Shown here piece by piece: positions 51,592 through 60,944 of a DNA stretch of 64,000 nt (position 1 is the stretch's first letter; every line of letters starts with the position of its first letter). The position numbers and the translations under genes were made by a program. Under the pieces are notes generated by a model. It searched no databases. It saw nothing but the letters and a program-made list of their open reading frames with translations, and was not told where the DNA came from. This DNA is from Marinobacter sp. (GTDB lineage: Bacteria > Pseudomonadota > Gammaproteobacteria > Pseudomonadales > Oleiphilaceae), in contig JACIZI010000006.1 of assembly GCA_014359475.1 (NCBI GenBank), positions 1 through 64,000 of the forward strand, in the 5' to 3' direction.

Positions 51592-52863
51592 ATGAATCAG
51601 CCACAATTTGTTCCGGATTCAGTCACGGCCAGCCGGGCGGATAACGCCGCGGCGGATGTCAATGACAAGGTAACGGCGCTGTTTCCGGACCACCAGGATG
51701 ACCCGGAGGTGGACTCCGCGCTGGACCTGTTCAACCAGATGTCCCGGCAGATCACTGATTCGTACCGCACACTGGAATCCCGCGTTAATCAGCTGTCCGG
51801 TGAGCTGACGGCCGAATCCCTGCAGCGTCAGCGGGAGCTGGAGCAAAAGGAACAGTTGGCGGACCGTCTGCAGACATTGCTATCGGCCCTGCCGGCTGGT
51901 GTGGTGGTGCTGGACAGCCAGGGAACGATCAGCCAGACCAATCCTGCGGCGGTTACTCTGCTGGGAGAGCCACTGGAAGGCGAGCGTTGGGTGGACATCA
52001 TCCAGCGTTGCTTCGCGCCACGCCGGGATGATGGTCATGAAGTGTCACTCAAGGATGGCCGGCGAGTCAGCATCGAAATCCGCACCATGGAGAACCAGCC
52101 GGGCCAGCTGATTCTGCTCACGGATCTGACCGAAACCCGGCAATTGCAAGGCCAGCTTGCCCATGCCCAGCGCCTGTCTGCCATGGGGCGCATGGTCGCT
52201 TCTTTGGCGCATCAGATTCGCACGCCGCTTTCTGCTGCCATTCTCTACGGTGGCCACCTGGGTCAGGAAGATCTGGACGACGAATTACGCCAGCGTTGTG
52301 CCTCCAGGTTGATGTCCCGTCTGACCCACCTGGAGCAGCAGGTACGTGACATGCTTATATTTGCCCGGGGCGAGACTCGCCTGGCCGAAGAGCTGTCTGT
52401 GGGAGCACTCGAGGATTCGTTGCGCTCTGCAAGCGAGAGCATCGCCATCGCATCCGGCCAGCAGATTCATGTTTGCAATGCGAGCGGTGACGAACGGCTG
52501 ATGTGTAACCGCGATGCCCTGATTGGTGCCTGCAGTAATCTGATCAATAACAGTATTGAAGCCGGTGCCGGTCGGGTAGACGTAACGCTCAGCAGCCATG
52601 ACAGCGAGTTGCGGATCGAGGTGGTCGATGATGGCCCCGGTTTTGATGCGGACGAAGCCGGACGATTGATGGAAGCCTTCTATACCACCAAGTCCCACGG
52701 TACCGGCCTGGGACTGGCGGTTGTCCAGGCGGTGGTGAAGGCTCACCAGGGCCGTTTTGAGATTCAGCCGGGGGCCGATGGCGGTGCCCGGGCAACCCTT
52801 TCGATTCCGCTGTTGCGGCATCGCGGAGCCGGTGGCCCGGCTCAACAGAAGAATAATGCTTGA
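51592..52863 (+). CDS. fleS: flagellar sensor histidine kinase FleS
   Basis: This 423-residue soluble kinase has a coiled-coil (about 50-95), a PAS domain (about 95-185), the HisKA dimerisation helix with the phosphorylated H207 (ASLAHQIRTPLSAA), and an HATPase domain with N box (SNLINNSIEAG) and G boxes (VVDDGPGFD, GTGLGLAVV). It phosphorylates FleR for mid-stage flagellar genes. It lacks clear transmembrane segments, as is usual for FleS. It is 12 bp upstream of fleR. Confidence 0.92.
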   Translation: MNQPQFVPDSVTASRADNAAADVNDKVTALFPDHQDDPEVDSALDLFNQMSRQITDSYRTLESRVNQLSGELTAESLQRQRELEQKEQLADRLQTLLSALPAGVVVLDSQGTISQTNPAAVTLLGEPLEGERWVDIIQRCFAPRRDDGHEVSLKDGRRVSIEIRTMENQPGQLILLTDLTETRQLQGQLAHAQRLSAMGRMVASLAHQIRTPLSAAILYGGHLGQEDLDDELRQRCASRLMSRLTHLEQQVRDMLIFARGETRLAEELSVGALEDSLRSASESIAIASGQQIHVCNASGDERLMCNRDALIGACSNLINNSIEAGAGRVDVTLSSHDSELRIEVVDDGPGFDADEAGRLMEAFYTTKSHGTGLGLAVVQAVVKAHQGRFEIQPGADGGARATLSIPLLRHRGAGGPAQQKNNA

Positions 52864-52875
52864 TCGGAGGCAACC

Positions 52876-54330
52876 ATGACTAAGCCACAGATTCTGATTG
52901 TTGAGGATGACAGGGACCTGCGTGAGGCGCTGGTAACTACCCTGGAGCTGGCAAAGTTCCGGGTCAGGGAAGCAGGCTCCGGCGAGCAGGCGCTGCAACG
53001 CCTGGCGGAAACACCGGTAGATATGGTGATCAGCGACGTGAACATGCCGGGTATTTCGGGTCATCAATTGCTTGAGGAGGTTCAGCGCCTGTACCCGGGC
53101 CTTCCCACCATGCTGATTACCGCCTATGGTCAGATCAGCGACGCGGTCTCTGCCATGCAGTGCGGTGCCACCGACTATATGGTGAAGCCTTTCGAACCAC
53201 AGGTGCTGGTGGAAGCTGTAAACCGTATCGTGGGCGGGGTTCGCAGCCGGAGTGGCGCTCAACCGGTCGCCGAGGATCCGGTCAGCAAGCGGATGTTCCA
53301 GCTGGCCACCAAGGTGGCGGGCAGCGATTCCACGGTGATGATTTCCGGGGAAAGCGGTACCGGTAAGGAAGTGCTGGCCCGTTACATCCATGACCAGTCC
53401 CCCCGCGCCGATCAGCCGTTTGTGGCAATCAATTGCGCGGCCATTCCGGAGAATATGCTGGAAGCCATTCTGTTTGGTCATGAAAAGGGCGCCTTCACGG
53501 GCGCGGTTGCCTCGGCACCGGGCAAGTTCGAGCAGGCCAACGGCGGTACCCTTCTTCTGGACGAGATTTCCGAAATGGATCCCGGACTGCAGTCCAAGCT
53601 GCTGCGGGTTCTGCAGGAGCGGGAAGTGGAGCGCGTTGGCGGTCGCAAGACGATTGCACTGGATGTTCGGGTGCTGGCAACCACCAACCGGGACCTGGCC
53701 GACTATGTGCGGGAGGGCAAGTTTCGCGAGGATCTGTACTACCGCCTCACCGTCTTTCCGATGCACTGGCAACCTCTGCGGGAACGGCCGCTGGATATCA
53801 TGCCCCTGGCCAATGCCCTGTTGAAAAAGCACTGCCGAAAGATGAAGCTGACCGGCATCACCTTTGCGCCCGATGCCCGTGCCGCCCTGCAGAATCACCC
53901 CTGGCCGGGTAATGTGCGGGAGCTGGACAATGCGGTTCAGCGAGCTCTGGTGTTGCATCAGGGCAATGTGATCCACGAGGGGGATCTTTGCCTGGAGCTG
54001 GGCATTACTGGCCGGGTGGATGGACGCCCTGGTATGGCGATGGGGCAGGCGCTGTCTGCCCCGGTATCAGTATCGACGCCTGTTGAGCATGACATTCAGG
54101 CTGGCGGGCAGAATGAAGTTGTGGCCCCGCGGGCAGAAGAATCCGCCTCGCTTGGCGATGATCTGCGGCAGCGGGAGTTCCGTATTATCATTGACACGCT
54201 GCGAAACGCCCGCGGTCGTCGCAACAAGGCGGCGGAGCAGCTTGGTATCAGCCCTCGCACCTTGCGCTACAAGCTGGCGCAGATGCGTGATGCCGGTATC
54301 GATCTGGATGCGGAGCTGGCGGCGGCCTGA
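52876..54330 (+). CDS. fleR: flagellar response regulator FleR
   Basis: This 484-residue sigma-54 activator has a receiver domain with phosphorylated D54 (VISDVNMPG), an AAA+ domain ([33 protein letters not shown]) and a C-terminal Fis-type helix-turn-helix (NKAAEQLGISPRTLRYKLAQMRDAG). It is the partner of FleS for class III flagellar genes. An intrinsic terminator follows 40 bp downstream. Confidence 0.93.
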   Translation: MTKPQILIVEDDRDLREALVTTLELAKFRVREAGSGEQALQRLAETPVDMVISDVNMPGISGHQLLEEVQRLYPGLPTMLITAYGQISDAVSAMQCGATDYMVKPFEPQVLVEAVNRIVGGVRSRSGAQPVAEDPVSKRMFQLATKVAGSDSTVMISGESGTGKEVLARYIHDQSPRADQPFVAINCAAIPENMLEAILFGHEKGAFTGAVASAPGKFEQANGGTLLLDEISEMDPGLQSKLLRVLQEREVERVGGRKTIALDVRVLATTNRDLADYVREGKFREDLYYRLTVFPMHWQPLRERPLDIMPLANALLKKHCRKMKLTGITFAPDARAALQNHPWPGNVRELDNAVQRALVLHQGNVIHEGDLCLELGITGRVDGRPGMAMGQALSAPVSVSTPVEHDIQAGGQNEVVAPRAEESASLGDDLRQREFRIIIDTLRNARGRRNKAAEQLGISPRTLRYKLAQMRDAGIDLDAELAAA

Positions 54331-54369
54331 TCCAATCCCTGTTGTACGCATGATGCGTCTCCTTCGTTC

Positions 54370-54392
54370 GGCACCTTCGGGTGCCTTTTTTT
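54370..54392 (+). terminator. intrinsic terminator after fleR
   Basis: GGCACC, a TTCG tetraloop and GGTGCC are followed by seven T residues. This is a strong rho-independent terminator that ends the fleSR transcript. Confidence 0.9.
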
Positions 54393-54516
54393 ATGATCCG
54401 CCTCGCATCCGGCTGCTCCCTGCCTGGCACCCGTATACGTCAAAACTCCGTCGCGTGTTGCAGGTGACGGCCCCTTTAATTGTTTAATAGTATGAAAATA
54501 AAGCGTTATTTCATCA

Positions 54517-54532
54517 TGGCCCGGTCATTGCT
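54517..54532 (+). promoter_or_regulatory. sigma-54 promoter of the fliE operon
   Basis: TGGCCCGGTCATTGCT has TGGC and TTGCT with GG-N10-GC spacing, 67 bp before the fliE ATG. It is probably activated by FleR or FleQ. Confidence 0.7.
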
Positions 54533-54599
54533 TGTCATGACTTAACTTTATGAACAACAGGCAAGATTGTCGTCACTATCGGCGATCCGGAGGCAAACC

Positions 54600-54968
54600 A
54601 TGGTTCAGCGTGCCGACATCAACAGTGTACTCTCGGACATTCGCTCTCTGCGCTCGCAAATGCTGCAGAACCAGCGCATCGAGCAGGACCAGAATGTACG
54701 GGGCAAGGTGGATGCACCCCGTTCCGTGGACCAGGTGCAGGAGACGCCTTCCTTTGGCGATATGCTCAGTCGTGCGGTGGATTCGGTGAATGATCTGCAG
54801 CAGACTTCCGGCAACATGAAGACCGCCTACGAGATGGGGGATCCAAATGTGGATATTACCCGCGTAATGATCGCCTCCGAAAAAGCCTCTGTGTCCTTCG
54901 AAGCTCTCAGCCAGGTACGTAACCGGGTGGTCAAAGCCTACGAAGACATCATGAATATGCCGATCTGA
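54600..54968 (+). CDS. fliE: flagellar hook-basal body protein FliE
   Basis: This 122-residue export-apparatus-proximal rod protein has the FliE segment [21 protein letters not shown] and the conserved end [28 protein letters not shown], with the [12 protein letters not shown] terminus. I chose the ATG at 54600; an ATG at 54567 adds 11 residues. It is first of the fliEFGHIJ operon. Confidence 0.94.
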   Translation: MVQRADINSVLSDIRSLRSQMLQNQRIEQDQNVRGKVDAPRSVDQVQETPSFGDMLSRAVDSVNDLQQTSGNMKTAYEMGDPNVDITRVMIASEKASVSFEALSQVRNRVVKAYEDIMNMPI

Positions 54969-54983
54969 TAGCGGAGCTGAACA

Positions 54984-56696
54984 ATGGCAAGCGTACCTGC
55001 AGAAGCAACCAGCGATAATATGCCGGCCGCGCCTGATAGCGGCTCCGAAACCGGTACTCAGGAAAGCCGCAGCGACCTGCTGTTCGGCTTTAACCGCCTC
55101 AACATTCTGCGTCAGATGGGCCTGATGGTGGGGCTGGCTGCCAGTGTGGCTCTCGGCGTGGCGGTGGTGCTGTGGGCCCAGGAGCCGAATTACCAGCCGG
55201 TGGTCGGGGATTTGTCCTCCTACAACCCTGCAGATGTTACAACCATCCTGGAGCGCAATGGTATTCCGTACCGGATGGAGCCGCGTACCGGGGCGCTGCT
55301 GGTGCCTTCCGGGCAGGTCTATGATGCACGCCTGAAGCTTGCTGCCGAAGGCGTGACTGACCAGAAGACCATGGGCTATGAGATTCTGGACCAGGAGCAG
55401 GGGCTGGGCACCTCCCAGTTCATGGAGACCATTTCCTACCGGCGCGGCCTGGAAGGTGAGCTGGCCAGAACCATCAGCAGCCTCCGGTCTGTCAGAGGTG
55501 CCCGTGTGCACCTGGCGATTCCGCAGCGTTCCGTGTTTATCCGCGATTCAAGAACTCCCACCGCCTCTGTCTTTCTTGAGGTGCTGGCCGGGCGCCGGCT
55601 GGAACAGGAGCAGATTGCTTCCATCATCAACCTGGTGGCAGGCAGTATTCCGGAGCTTACCAAGGACAACGTGACTGTGGTCGATCAGAGCGGCAACCTG
55701 CTGACCGGTCAGGAAGAGGACTCCAATGCCCAAAAAATCGAGGACCAGTACCAGTATACCGGCAAGATGGAAGAGCGGCTGACCCGCCGGGTGGCCTCTA
55801 TGATCGATCCGATTATCGGTGATGGCCGCTTCCGCGCTGAAGTGACCGCAGATCTGGACTTTTCTGCGGTCGAGCGGGCTGAAGAACTGTTTAATCCGGA
55901 ACAAAGGGCGGTACGCAGCGAGCGGAAACTCAGTGAACGTCGTGCCGCAAGTTCTGCCGGCGGGGTGCCCGGCGCACTGTCAAACCAGCCTCCGGGACAA
56001 ACCGGGGTTCCGGAGCAGGTGCAACAGGGCGCTGACGGTGCTCCGGCGGCACCGCCGGTCAATGTGCGGGAAGAAGCGACCCGCAATTATGAAATGGACC
56101 GCACGGTCAGTTACACCCGCCAGGAACAGGGCGCCATCAAACGCCTGACCGTTGCGGTTGCAGTGGATGATCGCAAGGTGGTTGATCCCCAGTCCGGGGC
56201 AGTCAGCTACGAGCCCTGGAGCGAGGAGGAGCTCCGCCGGCTCGCCATGCTGGTTCGTGATGCTGTGGGATACTCTGCTGCCCGGGGTGATAGTGTGACG
56301 GTCATGAATACCGCCTTCGCCCAGGAGCAACCGGTGGAGTTTGAGCCGCCGGCATTCTGGGAGCAGCCCTGGTTCTGGGATCTGATGAAGCAGGTACTGG
56401 CCGGGCTGGTGATTCTGGTGCTGGTGCTGGGCCTGTTGCGTCCCACTTTGAAGTCCCTGTCCGGCGGCGGTCGTAACGGCCGGGAGGGTGCAGGTGGGGA
56501 GGGTGATTCTGAAGGTCTCGCCGGTCTCGAAGGTGGCGATGCCCTGAGGAATGCCGTGGCCGGTCAGGATGACCTGCTTTTGCCGGGGGCCACAGACAGC
56601 TATGATAGGGAACTGAATGCACTGAAAGGCCTGATAGCTGAAGACCCGGCCAGGGTTGCACAGGTCATGCGGCAGTGGGTGAACGTCGATGAGTGA
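54984..56696 (+). CDS. fliF: flagellar MS-ring protein FliF
   Basis: This 570-residue inner-membrane ring protein has two transmembrane helices, about residues 48-68 (QMGLMVGLAASVALGVAVVL) and 470-490 (QVLAGLVILVLVLGLLRPT). Between them lie the YscJ/FliF ring-building domains (LDQEQGLGTSQFMETISYRRGLEGELARTI). The C-terminal tail that binds FliG ends ARVAQVMRQWVNVDE. It overlaps fliG by 8 bp. Confidence 0.95.
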   Translation: MASVPAEATSDNMPAAPDSGSETGTQESRSDLLFGFNRLNILRQMGLMVGLAASVALGVAVVLWAQEPNYQPVVGDLSSYNPADVTTILERNGIPYRMEPRTGALLVPSGQVYDARLKLAAEGVTDQKTMGYEILDQEQGLGTSQFMETISYRRGLEGELARTISSLRSVRGARVHLAIPQRSVFIRDSRTPTASVFLEVLAGRRLEQEQIASIINLVAGSIPELTKDNVTVVDQSGNLLTGQEEDSNAQKIEDQYQYTGKMEERLTRRVASMIDPIIGDGRFRAEVTADLDFSAVERAEELFNPEQRAVRSERKLSERRAASSAGGVPGALSNQPPGQTGVPEQVQQGADGAPAAPPVNVREEATRNYEMDRTVSYTRQEQGAIKRLTVAVAVDDRKVVDPQSGAVSYEPWSEEELRRLAMLVRDAVGYSAARGDSVTVMNTAFAQEQPVEFEPPAFWEQPWFWDLMKQVLAGLVILVLVLGLLRPTLKSLSGGGRNGREGAGGEGDSEGLAGLEGGDALRNAVAGQDDLLLPGATDSYDRELNALKGLIAEDPARVAQVMRQWVNVDE

Positions 56697-57723
56697 GAAC
56701 GGTCAGCAGGCTGAGGCCCGCAAACTGCAGCGCAAGATTCCCCGGGTGGAGCAGGCGGCGATTCTGCTGATGTCCCTGGGCGAGGCCGATGCCGCGGAAG
56801 TCCTGAAACACATGGGCCCAAAGGAGGTTCAGCGTGTCGGCGTGGCCATGGCCCAGATGAAGGATGTCAGCAAGGAAGATGTGACCTATGTGCTGAACGA
56901 ATTTGTCGAGGCCGTTGGCGGCCAGACCGGTCTGGGCGTAGGTAATGACGAATATATCCGCGCCATGCTCACCCAGGCACTCGGAGATGACAAGGCCAAC
57001 AGCCTGATTGACCGGATCCTGATCGGCGGCAACACCACCGGTCTGGATACCCTGAAATGGATGGAGCCCAGAGCGGTGGGCGACATCATCCGCTATGAGC
57101 ACCCGCAGATTCAGGCCATCGTTATTTCCTATCTGGACCCGGACCAGGCATCGGAAATCCTGGCAACCCTGGATGAAAAGGTGCGTCTGGATGTGATGAT
57201 GCGGGTGGCTTCCCTCGAAAGTATCCAGCCTCAGGCACTGCAGGAACTTAACGACATTCTTGAGAAACAGTTCTCCGGCGGTTCCGCGGCTCAGACCAGT
57301 CGCATCGGCGGCGTCAAGCGGGCGGCGGATATCATGAATTTCATGGACCGCAGCATTGAGGGTTCTCTGATGGATTCCATCAAGGACATGGACCCGGATC
57401 TTGCGTCTACCATCGAAGACCTGATGTTCGTCTTCGACAATCTCAAGGATATTGACGACAGGGGCATCCAGGCGCTGCTGAGGGAGGTATCTTCCGAGGT
57501 ACTGGTGGTTGCCCTCAAAGGCGCAGACGACGCGGTTCAGGAGAAGATTTTCAAGAACATGTCCAAGCGTGCCGCCGAATTGCTGCAGGATGACCTGGAA
57601 GCCAAGGGGCCCGTGCGGGTCAGCGAAGTGGAAGCGGCCCAGAAAGATATCATCACCATTGCCCGGCGCATGGCCGAAGCTGGTGAGATTGCCCTCGGCG
57701 GCTCCGGCGAAGAAATGGTGTGA
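56689..57723 (+). CDS. fliG: flagellar motor switch protein FliG
   Basis: This 344-residue C-ring protein binds FliF by its N-terminal domain and generates torque with MotA by its C-terminal domain. Family motifs include QAAILLMSLGEADAAEVLKHMGP, the middle-domain EHPQ segment (IRYEHPQIQAIV) and charged torque residues (FDNLKDIDDRGIQALLREV). It starts inside the end of fliF and runs directly into fliH. Confidence 0.95.
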   Translation: MSENGQQAEARKLQRKIPRVEQAAILLMSLGEADAAEVLKHMGPKEVQRVGVAMAQMKDVSKEDVTYVLNEFVEAVGGQTGLGVGNDEYIRAMLTQALGDDKANSLIDRILIGGNTTGLDTLKWMEPRAVGDIIRYEHPQIQAIVISYLDPDQASEILATLDEKVRLDVMMRVASLESIQPQALQELNDILEKQFSGGSAAQTSRIGGVKRAADIMNFMDRSIEGSLMDSIKDMDPDLASTIEDLMFVFDNLKDIDDRGIQALLREVSSEVLVVALKGADDAVQEKIFKNMSKRAAELLQDDLEAKGPVRVSEVEAAQKDIITIARRMAEAGEIALGGSGEEMV

Positions 57724-58649
57724 TGAAAGGTCCTGGCAAGCAACGCAACTATATCCCCCGCGAAGAGCTCACCGCCTACGAGCGCTGGGAGTTGCCGCTG
57801 CTTGACGAGCAGGGTAACGAAGTGGCCGTGGAAGAGGAAGTCCGGCCACTGACGGCGGCAGATATCGAGGCGATCCGGGAATCCGCGAAGCAGGACGGTT
57901 TCAGCGAAGGCCGGGAGGCCGGCTATCGCGAGGGCCACCAGGAAGGCCAGAAGCAGGGCCATAACGAGGCTTACCAGGCGGGGCTGAAGGAAGGTCGGGA
58001 GGCAGGCCGGCAACAGGGTCTGGATGAAACCCGCAGCGAAGTAAACAGCAAGCTGGACCGGCTGGAGCATCTGCTGGGCGAATTATTGCTGCCGGTACAG
58101 CGCCATCAGGACGAACTGGAAACTGCGTTGGTCAATCTCACCACCGTGCTGTCCCGGGCAGTGATCTTCCGAGAGCTGAGCCTGGATTCCTCCCACATTG
58201 GCCAACTGGTCAGCCGTGCCATGAGCAGCCTGCCATCCACCGCCGACAACGTCCGCATTCGCATTAACCCGGCGGATGCCGAGTGGGTGCGGGAAGTGGC
58301 CGGCCGGTTCGAGGCGGAGGCCTCGGTATTGGAAGACGATTCTGTACTGAAGGGCGGCTGCCGGCTGGAAACCCGCCATAGCCTGGTGGATTACACCGTT
58401 GAGAAACGCTTCCAGAAGGCGGTGCAGAGTATGCTGGATCAGCCCCTGGGCAATGAACAGCAGGGTGAAAGCGCCGAACTGGATGCCATGATGGAAGATC
58501 TGACGGATTTCCACGCCGATGTCCTGAAAGAAGATCCGGCATCGGCAGAAACCGACCAGCCCGCTCGTTCGGACCCGTCCCGTGAGGACCCGCGCCCCAC
58601 GGACCAGCAGCAGAGCCGGAGTGATGACGATGACAGCGTCGCTGGCTGA
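57723..58649 (+). CDS. fliH: flagellar assembly protein FliH
   Basis: This 308-residue regulator of the export ATPase FliI has an acidic N-terminus, the glycine-repeat helix typical of FliH ([31 protein letters not shown], about 60-95) and the C-terminal V1/A-ATPase-E-like domain. An unusually long acidic tail (residues about 258-308) follows. I chose the ATG at 57723, which overlaps the fliG stop; a GTG lies one codon before it. It overlaps fliI by about 20 bp. Confidence 0.92.
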   Translation: MKGPGKQRNYIPREELTAYERWELPLLDEQGNEVAVEEEVRPLTAADIEAIRESAKQDGFSEGREAGYREGHQEGQKQGHNEAYQAGLKEGREAGRQQGLDETRSEVNSKLDRLEHLLGELLLPVQRHQDELETALVNLTTVLSRAVIFRELSLDSSHIGQLVSRAMSSLPSTADNVRIRINPADAEWVREVAGRFEAEASVLEDDSVLKGGCRLETRHSLVDYTVEKRFQKAVQSMLDQPLGNEQQGESAELDAMMEDLTDFHADVLKEDPASAETDQPARSDPSREDPRPTDQQQSRSDDDDSVAG

Positions 58650-60015
58650 GCGCCTGACCGCCTTGGGCAAATCCCTGGATAAAGAGCCGGAGCCGGAACT
58701 CTCCGGCCGACTCACTCGTATGGTCGGTCTTACCCTGGAATGTGTTGGTTGTCCCATGGTGGTGGGGGATCGCTGCGTGATTCAAGGTCTGCATGGTGGC
58801 ACCGTGGAGGCGGAAGTGGTCGGCTTCGAGGATGACCGCGTTTACCTGATGCCACTGACCGCCATTGAAGGGCTGCGGCCGGGTGCACGTGTGGTGCCCC
58901 TGTCCGCTACCAGCCGGGTACCGGTGGGTCCGCAATTGCTGGGCCGGGTGGTGGATGGCAGTGGCGAGCCTCTGGATGGCAAGGGGCCGTTGCAGGCGGA
59001 AAGCCGGGTTTCCCTCAGCGGTGAAATCATCAACCCCCTCAATCGCGCCCCCGTCCGGCAGTCAATGGATGTGGGGATTCGCGCTATCAATGCCCTGCTG
59101 ACGGTAGGCCAGGGGCAGCGCCTGGGCCTGTTTGCCGGCAGTGGTGTGGGCAAGAGTATGCTGCTGGGCATGATGACCCGTTTTACCGATGCGGATATCA
59201 CCGTTGTAGGCCTGATTGGTGAACGGGGCCGGGAGGTGAAGGAATTTATCGACGATATCCTGGGCGAGGAAGGGCTCACCCGGTCTGTCGTGGTAGCATC
59301 CCCGGCGGACGATTCTCCCCTGATGCGCCTGCGGGCTGCCATGCTGACCACACGTATTGCCGAGTATTACCGGGACCAGGGCAAGCGGGTGTTACTGCTG
59401 ATGGATTCCCTGACCCGCTACGCCCAGGCACAGCGGGAAATCGCTCTGGCTGTGGGTGAGCCGCCAGCGACCAAAGGTTACCCCCCGTCCGTCTTCGCCA
59501 AACTTCCCCAACTGGTTGAGCGTACCGGCAATGGCCGTCCCGGGGGCGGTTCCATTACTGCATTTTACACGGTGTTGACGGAGGGCGATGACCAGCAGGA
59601 CCCCATTGCCGATGCGGCGAGGGCGATTCTGGATGGCCACATTGTGTTGTCCCGCTCTCTGGCGGAAGAGGGCCACTACCCGGCCATTGATGTGGAAGCC
59701 TCCATTAGCCGGGTCATGCCCCAGGTCACCGGTCGCGACCATCTGGCCCGCGCCCAGCGCTTCAAACAGGTTTACTCCCGCTACCAGCAGGCCCGGGATC
59801 TGATCAGTGTTGGTGCCTATGTGAAAGGCTCTGATCCGGAAACCGATTTTGCCATTGCCCATATCGGGCCGATGCGCCAGTTTCTGCGCCAGGGGCTGGA
59901 TGAGAGTGCGCCACTGGCTGACAGTATCGAGCAGTTAATGTCATTACTCCCGGGTGCTGCGGATAACCAGAAAAGCGATGATGCCGGCCAGAGTGCCGCG
60001 AGGGGTAACCGTTGA
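58630..60015 (+). CDS. fliI: flagellum-specific export ATPase FliI
   Basis: This 461-residue F1-beta-like ATPase of the flagellar type III export apparatus has the P-loop [15 protein letters not shown], Walker B ([26 protein letters not shown]) and the FliI/YscN hallmark [14 protein letters not shown] chose the ATG at 58630 because GGAG lies eight bases before it; the ATG at 58624 is too close. It overlaps fliH and fliJ. Confidence 0.95.
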   Translation: MTASLAERLTALGKSLDKEPEPELSGRLTRMVGLTLECVGCPMVVGDRCVIQGLHGGTVEAEVVGFEDDRVYLMPLTAIEGLRPGARVVPLSATSRVPVGPQLLGRVVDGSGEPLDGKGPLQAESRVSLSGEIINPLNRAPVRQSMDVGIRAINALLTVGQGQRLGLFAGSGVGKSMLLGMMTRFTDADITVVGLIGERGREVKEFIDDILGEEGLTRSVVVASPADDSPLMRLRAAMLTTRIAEYYRDQGKRVLLLMDSLTRYAQAQREIALAVGEPPATKGYPPSVFAKLPQLVERTGNGRPGGGSITAFYTVLTEGDDQQDPIADAARAILDGHIVLSRSLAEEGHYPAIDVEASISRVMPQVTGRDHLARAQRFKQVYSRYQQARDLISVGAYVKGSDPETDFAIAHIGPMRQFLRQGLDESAPLADSIEQLMSLLPGAADNQKSDDAGQSAARGNR

Positions 60016-60461
60016 TGTTGCGTTCGGAACGCCTTTCGGTGGTTCTCACCCTGGAGCAGCGCAAGGAAAAGGAAGCTCTGGAGCGGATGGCAGAGGCACA
60101 GCGCTCGGTGGAGGAGCAACAGGCGCAGATCCGGCAGCTGCAGCAATACCAGCAGGAATATAACCAGCAGATCCGCAGCAGTCAGCAGGGGGTGGTGCCG
60201 GTGGCCCGTCTGCAGGGCTGGCAGGCATTCATCGCCCAGCTGGATCAGTTGATCCGGCAGCAGGAACACCAGCTTACCATTGTCGGGCAGCAACTCGCCG
60301 AGCGTCGCCGGATCTGGCAACAGGCGTGGGAGCGTCGCCGGGGTATGGAGAAGTACATTGAAACCTGCCGTCGGCAGGAGCAGCGGGAACAGGATCTGCG
60401 GGAACAGAAAGCGGCAGATGAGGCGGCTGGCCGCGCCTTTTCCCGCCGGCAGCGCCAGTAA
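60015..60461 (+). CDS. fliJ: flagellar export protein FliJ
   Basis: This 148-residue protein is almost wholly a coiled coil (QRKEKEALERMAEAQRSVEEQQAQIRQLQQY through the basic end). It works as the gamma-like stalk of the FliI ring in export. Gln, Arg and Glu make up a large share. The ATG at 60015 shares bases with the fliI stop codon. Confidence 0.9.
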   Translation: MLRSERLSVVLTLEQRKEKEALERMAEAQRSVEEQQAQIRQLQQYQQEYNQQIRSSQQGVVPVARLQGWQAFIAQLDQLIRQQEHQLTIVGQQLAERRRIWQQAWERRRGMEKYIETCRRQEQREQDLREQKAADEAAGRAFSRRQRQ

Positions 60462-60472
60462 GTTTCGCCGCG

Positions 60473-60501
60473 CCAAGTGGCTTCCGGTGCATTGCCGATA
60501 A
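60473..60501 (+). promoter_or_regulatory. possible sigma-28 (FliA) promoter
   Basis: GCCGATAA (60494-60501) is an exact FliA -10 element. CCAAG (60473-60477) is a plausible -35, but with a spacer of about 16, slightly long. It would transcribe the STAS gene at 60612 and the two regulator genes after it. Confidence 0.45.
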
Positions 60502-60611
60502 CCTCCGCTGACAGTGTAGACAACAACGGCAGGTGCAAAAGTCCTCGTCTGAACTATGCTTAGGGTCTGGACAGACTGACAGGCAACAGGCGTATCTGCG
60601 GAGGATTCCCA

Positions 60612-60917
60612 ATGCCGATAGAGACCCATCGTAGCGAGGATGGCCGGGTGCTGACCATCCGGATAGAAGGGCGTTTTGATTTCAGTTCCCACCAGGCATT
60701 CCGGGATGCCTATGAGCACGCCGAGCCGGGTGTGGCGCAATACATAGTGGACCTGTCTGACACCACCTATCTGGACAGTTCCGCCCTGGGTATGTTGTTG
60801 TTGCTCAGGGATTATGCGGGAGGCGACGGCTCGTCCATCCGTATCTGTAACTGCAGCGGGGATGTGCGACGTATCCTCAGCATTTCCAACTTTGAACAGC
60901 TCTTTGATATTGATTGA
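60612..60917 (+). CDS. hsbA: STAS-domain anti-anti-sigma factor (HsbA-like)
   Basis: This 101-residue STAS protein is the size of SpoIIAA/RsbV proteins. The phosphorylation site is in TTYLDSSALGMLLL (S56/S57). In Pseudomonas HsbA binds FlgM when unphosphorylated and is controlled by the adjacent HsbR. The gene order here (STAS, SpoIIE-type regulator, Hpt) is the same set, placed between fliJ and fliK. Confidence 0.85.
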   Translation: MPIETHRSEDGRVLTIRIEGRFDFSSHQAFRDAYEHAEPGVAQYIVDLSDTTYLDSSALGMLLLLRDYAGGDGSSIRICNCSGDVRRILSISNFEQLFDID

Positions 60918-60944
60918 CATCCGTTGAACAGGGAGGGTCCGGCC

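Noticed and set aside
52285-53976. 563-codon open frame on the minus strand
   Set aside because: It lies opposite fleS and fleR, whose domains are complete, and is His/Gln-rich with no recognisable motif.
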